Notes under the pieces: model-generated
The model's input: the letters and a program-made list of their open reading frames with translations, nothing else
What the model was told of the DNA's origin: nothing
The model's database searches: none
Position numbers and translations under genes: made by a program
Shown: in pieces, positions 62,419 to 64,000 of the stretch
Position numbering within the stretch: the stretch's first letter is position 1
Layout of the letters: every line of letters starts with the position of its first letter
NCBI RefSeq assembly: GCF_004011805.1
Contig: NZ_ML137196.1
Span: forward strand, 186,001 to 250,000
Length of the DNA stretch: 64,000 bases
Source: Piscinibacter defluvii
GTDB lineage: Bacteria > Pseudomonadota > Gammaproteobacteria > Burkholderiales > Burkholderiaceae_C
Direction: 5' to 3'

Positions 62419-63132
62419 ATGCGTCCTGCGGCCCAGACGATTCTTGATCAGCTGGCCTGCGTCGAGCAGGAACGGGCTCGGCGCGCCGTCGATGCGGCGC
62501 TGGCGGCGGCGGTGCTGAAGGTCAAGCACTTCCAGCGCGACCGCTTCGCACGCACCTATGCGGACCTGCTGGCCAGCCCGCGCTACGCGGCCGCCTCGCG
62601 CTTCTTCCTCGAGGAACTGTACGGCCCGCAGGACTTCAGCCAGCGCGACGCGCAGTTCGCACGTGTGGTGCCGGCCCTGGTGCGGTTGTTCCCGCCCGAG
62701 ATCGTGGCGACGGTGGAGACGCTGGCCCACCTGCATGCGTTGTCCGAGGGCCTGGACAGTGCAATGGGTGCCGAATTGCGCGATGCGCCGGATGTGGATG
62801 CGCCCGGCTACATCAACGCCTGGCAGGCGGTGGGGCGCGCGGCCGATCGCGACCGGCAGATCGTGTTGACGGTCTCGATCGGGCGCACGCTCGACCGATT
62901 GACCCGCAAGACCCTGTTGCGCCACAGCCTGCACCTGATGCGCGGCCCGGCGCGGGCCGCCGGTCTGGGTGCCTTGCAGCAGTTCCTGGAAAGCGGGTTC
63001 GACACCTTTCGCGCGATGAACGGGGCGCACGAGTTCCTCGGCCAGATCGAAGATCGCGAACGGCGCCTGGCCGCGCAGTTGTTCCGGCCTGGCGCTGCCG
63101 CGGATGCAGGCGTCCTAGGAGAACTACCGTAG
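62419..63132 (+). CDS. Conserved hypothetical helical protein before fadD
   Basis: 237 residues, mainly alpha-helical and soluble. Notable blocks are HFQRDRFARTYADLLASPRYAAASRFFLEELYGPQDFSQRD (cited from FFLEELYGPQDFSQRD, about 68-83) and RHSLHLMRGPARAAGLGALQQFLESGFDTF, cited from GLGALQQFLESGFDTF. The pattern looks like a conserved betaproteobacterial family, but I recognise no function. It is 56 bp before fadD on the same strand, so a link to fatty-acid use is possible. Confidence 0.65.
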   Translation: MRPAAQTILDQLACVEQERARRAVDAALAAAVLKVKHFQRDRFARTYADLLASPRYAAASRFFLEELYGPQDFSQRDAQFARVVPALVRLFPPEIVATVETLAHLHALSEGLDSAMGAELRDAPDVDAPGYINAWQAVGRAADRDRQIVLTVSIGRTLDRLTRKTLLRHSLHLMRGPARAAGLGALQQFLESGFDTFRAMNGAHEFLGQIEDRERRLAAQLFRPGAAADAGVLGELP

Positions 63133-63188
63133 CCGCTGCGGACGGCGAACAAGGAGCATCCGGGCTTCGCCTTCAATCTGACTGATCC

Positions 63189-64000
63189 GTGAGCGCCGAT
63201 CTCGACAAACGCCCCTGGTTGAAGAGCTATCCCGCCTCCGTGCCGGCGGAGATCGACGTGCAGCGCTACGGCTCGCTGGTCGAGTTGCTGGAGGAGTCGT
63301 TCCAGCGCCACGCCCGCCGCACGGCGACGGTGTGCATGAACACGACGCAGAGTTACGCGGCGGTGAACGAGATGTCCCAGTCGCTCGGCGCGTGGCTGCA
63401 GGCCAAGGGCCTGGCGCGCGGCGCGCGCGTCGCGATCATGATGCCCAACTTGCCGCAGTACCCGGTGGCGATCGCTGCGGTGCTGCGTGCCGGCTGCACG
63501 GTGGTCAACGTGAACCCGCTGTACTCGGCGCGCGAACTGGAGCACCAGCTGCGTGACTCCGGCGCCGAGGCGATCATCGTTCTTGAGAACTTCGCGCACA
63601 CCCTCGCGCAGGTGCTGGAGCGCACGCCGGTCCGGCACGTCGTGCTGGCGGCGATGGGCGACCTGCTCGGGTTCTGGAAGGGTCAGCTGGTGAACTTCGC
63701 CGTGCGCCACGTGCGCAAGATGGTTGCCGAGTTCTCGATTCCGCTCGGCGAGGGCGTCTCCGTGACCCGCTTCAACCTCGCCCTGGCCGAGGGCACACGC
63801 ATGAGCCTGAAGCGGGTGGCCATCGGCCCGGAGGACGTCGCCTTCCTGCAGTACACCGGCGGGACCACCGGCGTGTCGAAGGGGGCCACCTTGCTGCACC
63901 GCCAGGTGGTGGCGAACGTGCTGCAGTGCGAAGCCTGGTTCCAGCCCATGCTCGCCAAGCTGGGCACCGAGCGCGCGCTGACGGTCGCCTGCGCGCTGCC
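63189..64000 (+). CDS. fadD: Long-chain fatty acid--CoA ligase, N-terminal part
   Basis: 270 codons are present before the right edge. The start VSADLDKRPWLKSYPASVPA matches FadD proteins; the GTG at 63189 is chosen for this reason, although its ribosome-binding site is weak. The ATP/AMP-binding P-loop YTGGTTGVSKGA is near 223-234. FadD activates long-chain fatty acids to acyl-CoA at the inner membrane for beta-oxidation. The C-terminal half lies outside the window. Neighbouring lipase and oxidoreductase genes suggest lipid metabolism. Confidence 0.92.
   Translation, partial: MSADLDKRPWLKSYPASVPAEIDVQRYGSLVELLEESFQRHARRTATVCMNTTQSYAAVNEMSQSLGAWLQAKGLARGARVAIMMPNLPQYPVAIAAVLRAGCTVVNVNPLYSARELEHQLRDSGAEAIIVLENFAHTLAQVLERTPVRHVVLAAMGDLLGFWKGQLVNFAVRHVRKMVAEFSIPLGEGVSVTRFNLALAEGTRMSLKRVAIGPEDVAFLQYTGGTTGVSKGATLLHRQVVANVLQCEAWFQPMLAKLGTERALTVACAL

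Overview
The window is chromosomal DNA from a very GC-rich (roughly 70% G+C by eye) betaproteobacterium. It is most likely a Burkholderiales member of the Rubrivivax/Leptothrix/Methylibium type. This assignment is an inference from overall protein character and gene order: a cysteine-poor DksA beside a COG0523 GTPase, then hslV-hslU; a BktB-like thiolase; fused IcmF; PurT; and phenylalanine hydroxylase divergent from an Lrp regulator. I see no rRNA, tRNA, CRISPR array, insertion sequence or prophage. No stretch longer than about 300 bases lacks a plausible gene. The high GC content produces many long antisense shadow frames, which are left out.

Layout. 0-6.3 kb: end of a CorC-like gene, a His-rich metallochaperone GTPase, dksA, a STAS-domain protein, the HslVU protease and a small K+ channel. 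6.3-12.4 kb: coaX, an unknown gene, then ppk2 and icmF behind a perfect 22-bp palindrome. 12.4-15.6 kb: divergent LysR / glutathione transferase / flavin-binding protein, and a BON lipoprotein. 15.6-18.1 kb: TerC plus a long CorA-like protein. 18.2-29 kb: mixed catabolism (BktB-type thiolase, NUDIX-metallo-beta-lactamase fusion, PLP dehydratase, beta-helix protein, acetylpolyamine amidohydrolase, lipid kinase, D-amino-acid dehydrogenase, AMP nucleosidase). 28.9-39.6 kb: a triple beta-gamma-crystallin protein, a complete MacAB-TolC-type export operon, and a 1527-residue RTX protein carrying two seven-unit beta-propellers. 39.6-43.9 kb: a stress/envelope group (DUF883, YqjE, YqjK-like, EF-G paralogue, Hsp20). 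43.9-49.3 kb: sensor kinase, purT, an XRE-like protein, a leader/terminator followed by two tiny genes, and an aldo-keto reductase. 49.3-51.9 kb: an NMT1/THI5-type ABC importer. 52-58.5 kb: HDOD protein, MscS channel, orphan pseudopilin, GGDEF-EAL protein, and Lrp/phhA. 58.5-64 kb: a lipid-flavoured cluster (CREST-like membrane protein, lipase, GMC oxidoreductase with a small Tat-type subunit, a conserved unknown, and the start of fadD).

How the genes fit together. Genes are tightly packed. ATGA, GTGA and TGATG overlaps show translational coupling in hslVU, the TolC-MacA-MacB operon, yqjE-yqjK, the ABC importer, and PLP dehydratase-beta-helix. Several convergent pairs overlap at their 3' ends by up to 76 bp. 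The most unusual items are the RTX protein with two embedded propellers next to a tripartite exporter; the palindromic operator before ppk2-icmF; the promoter-leader-terminator arrangement at 47.7-47.9 kb; and the 58.5-62.3 kb membrane/lipid oxidation cluster.
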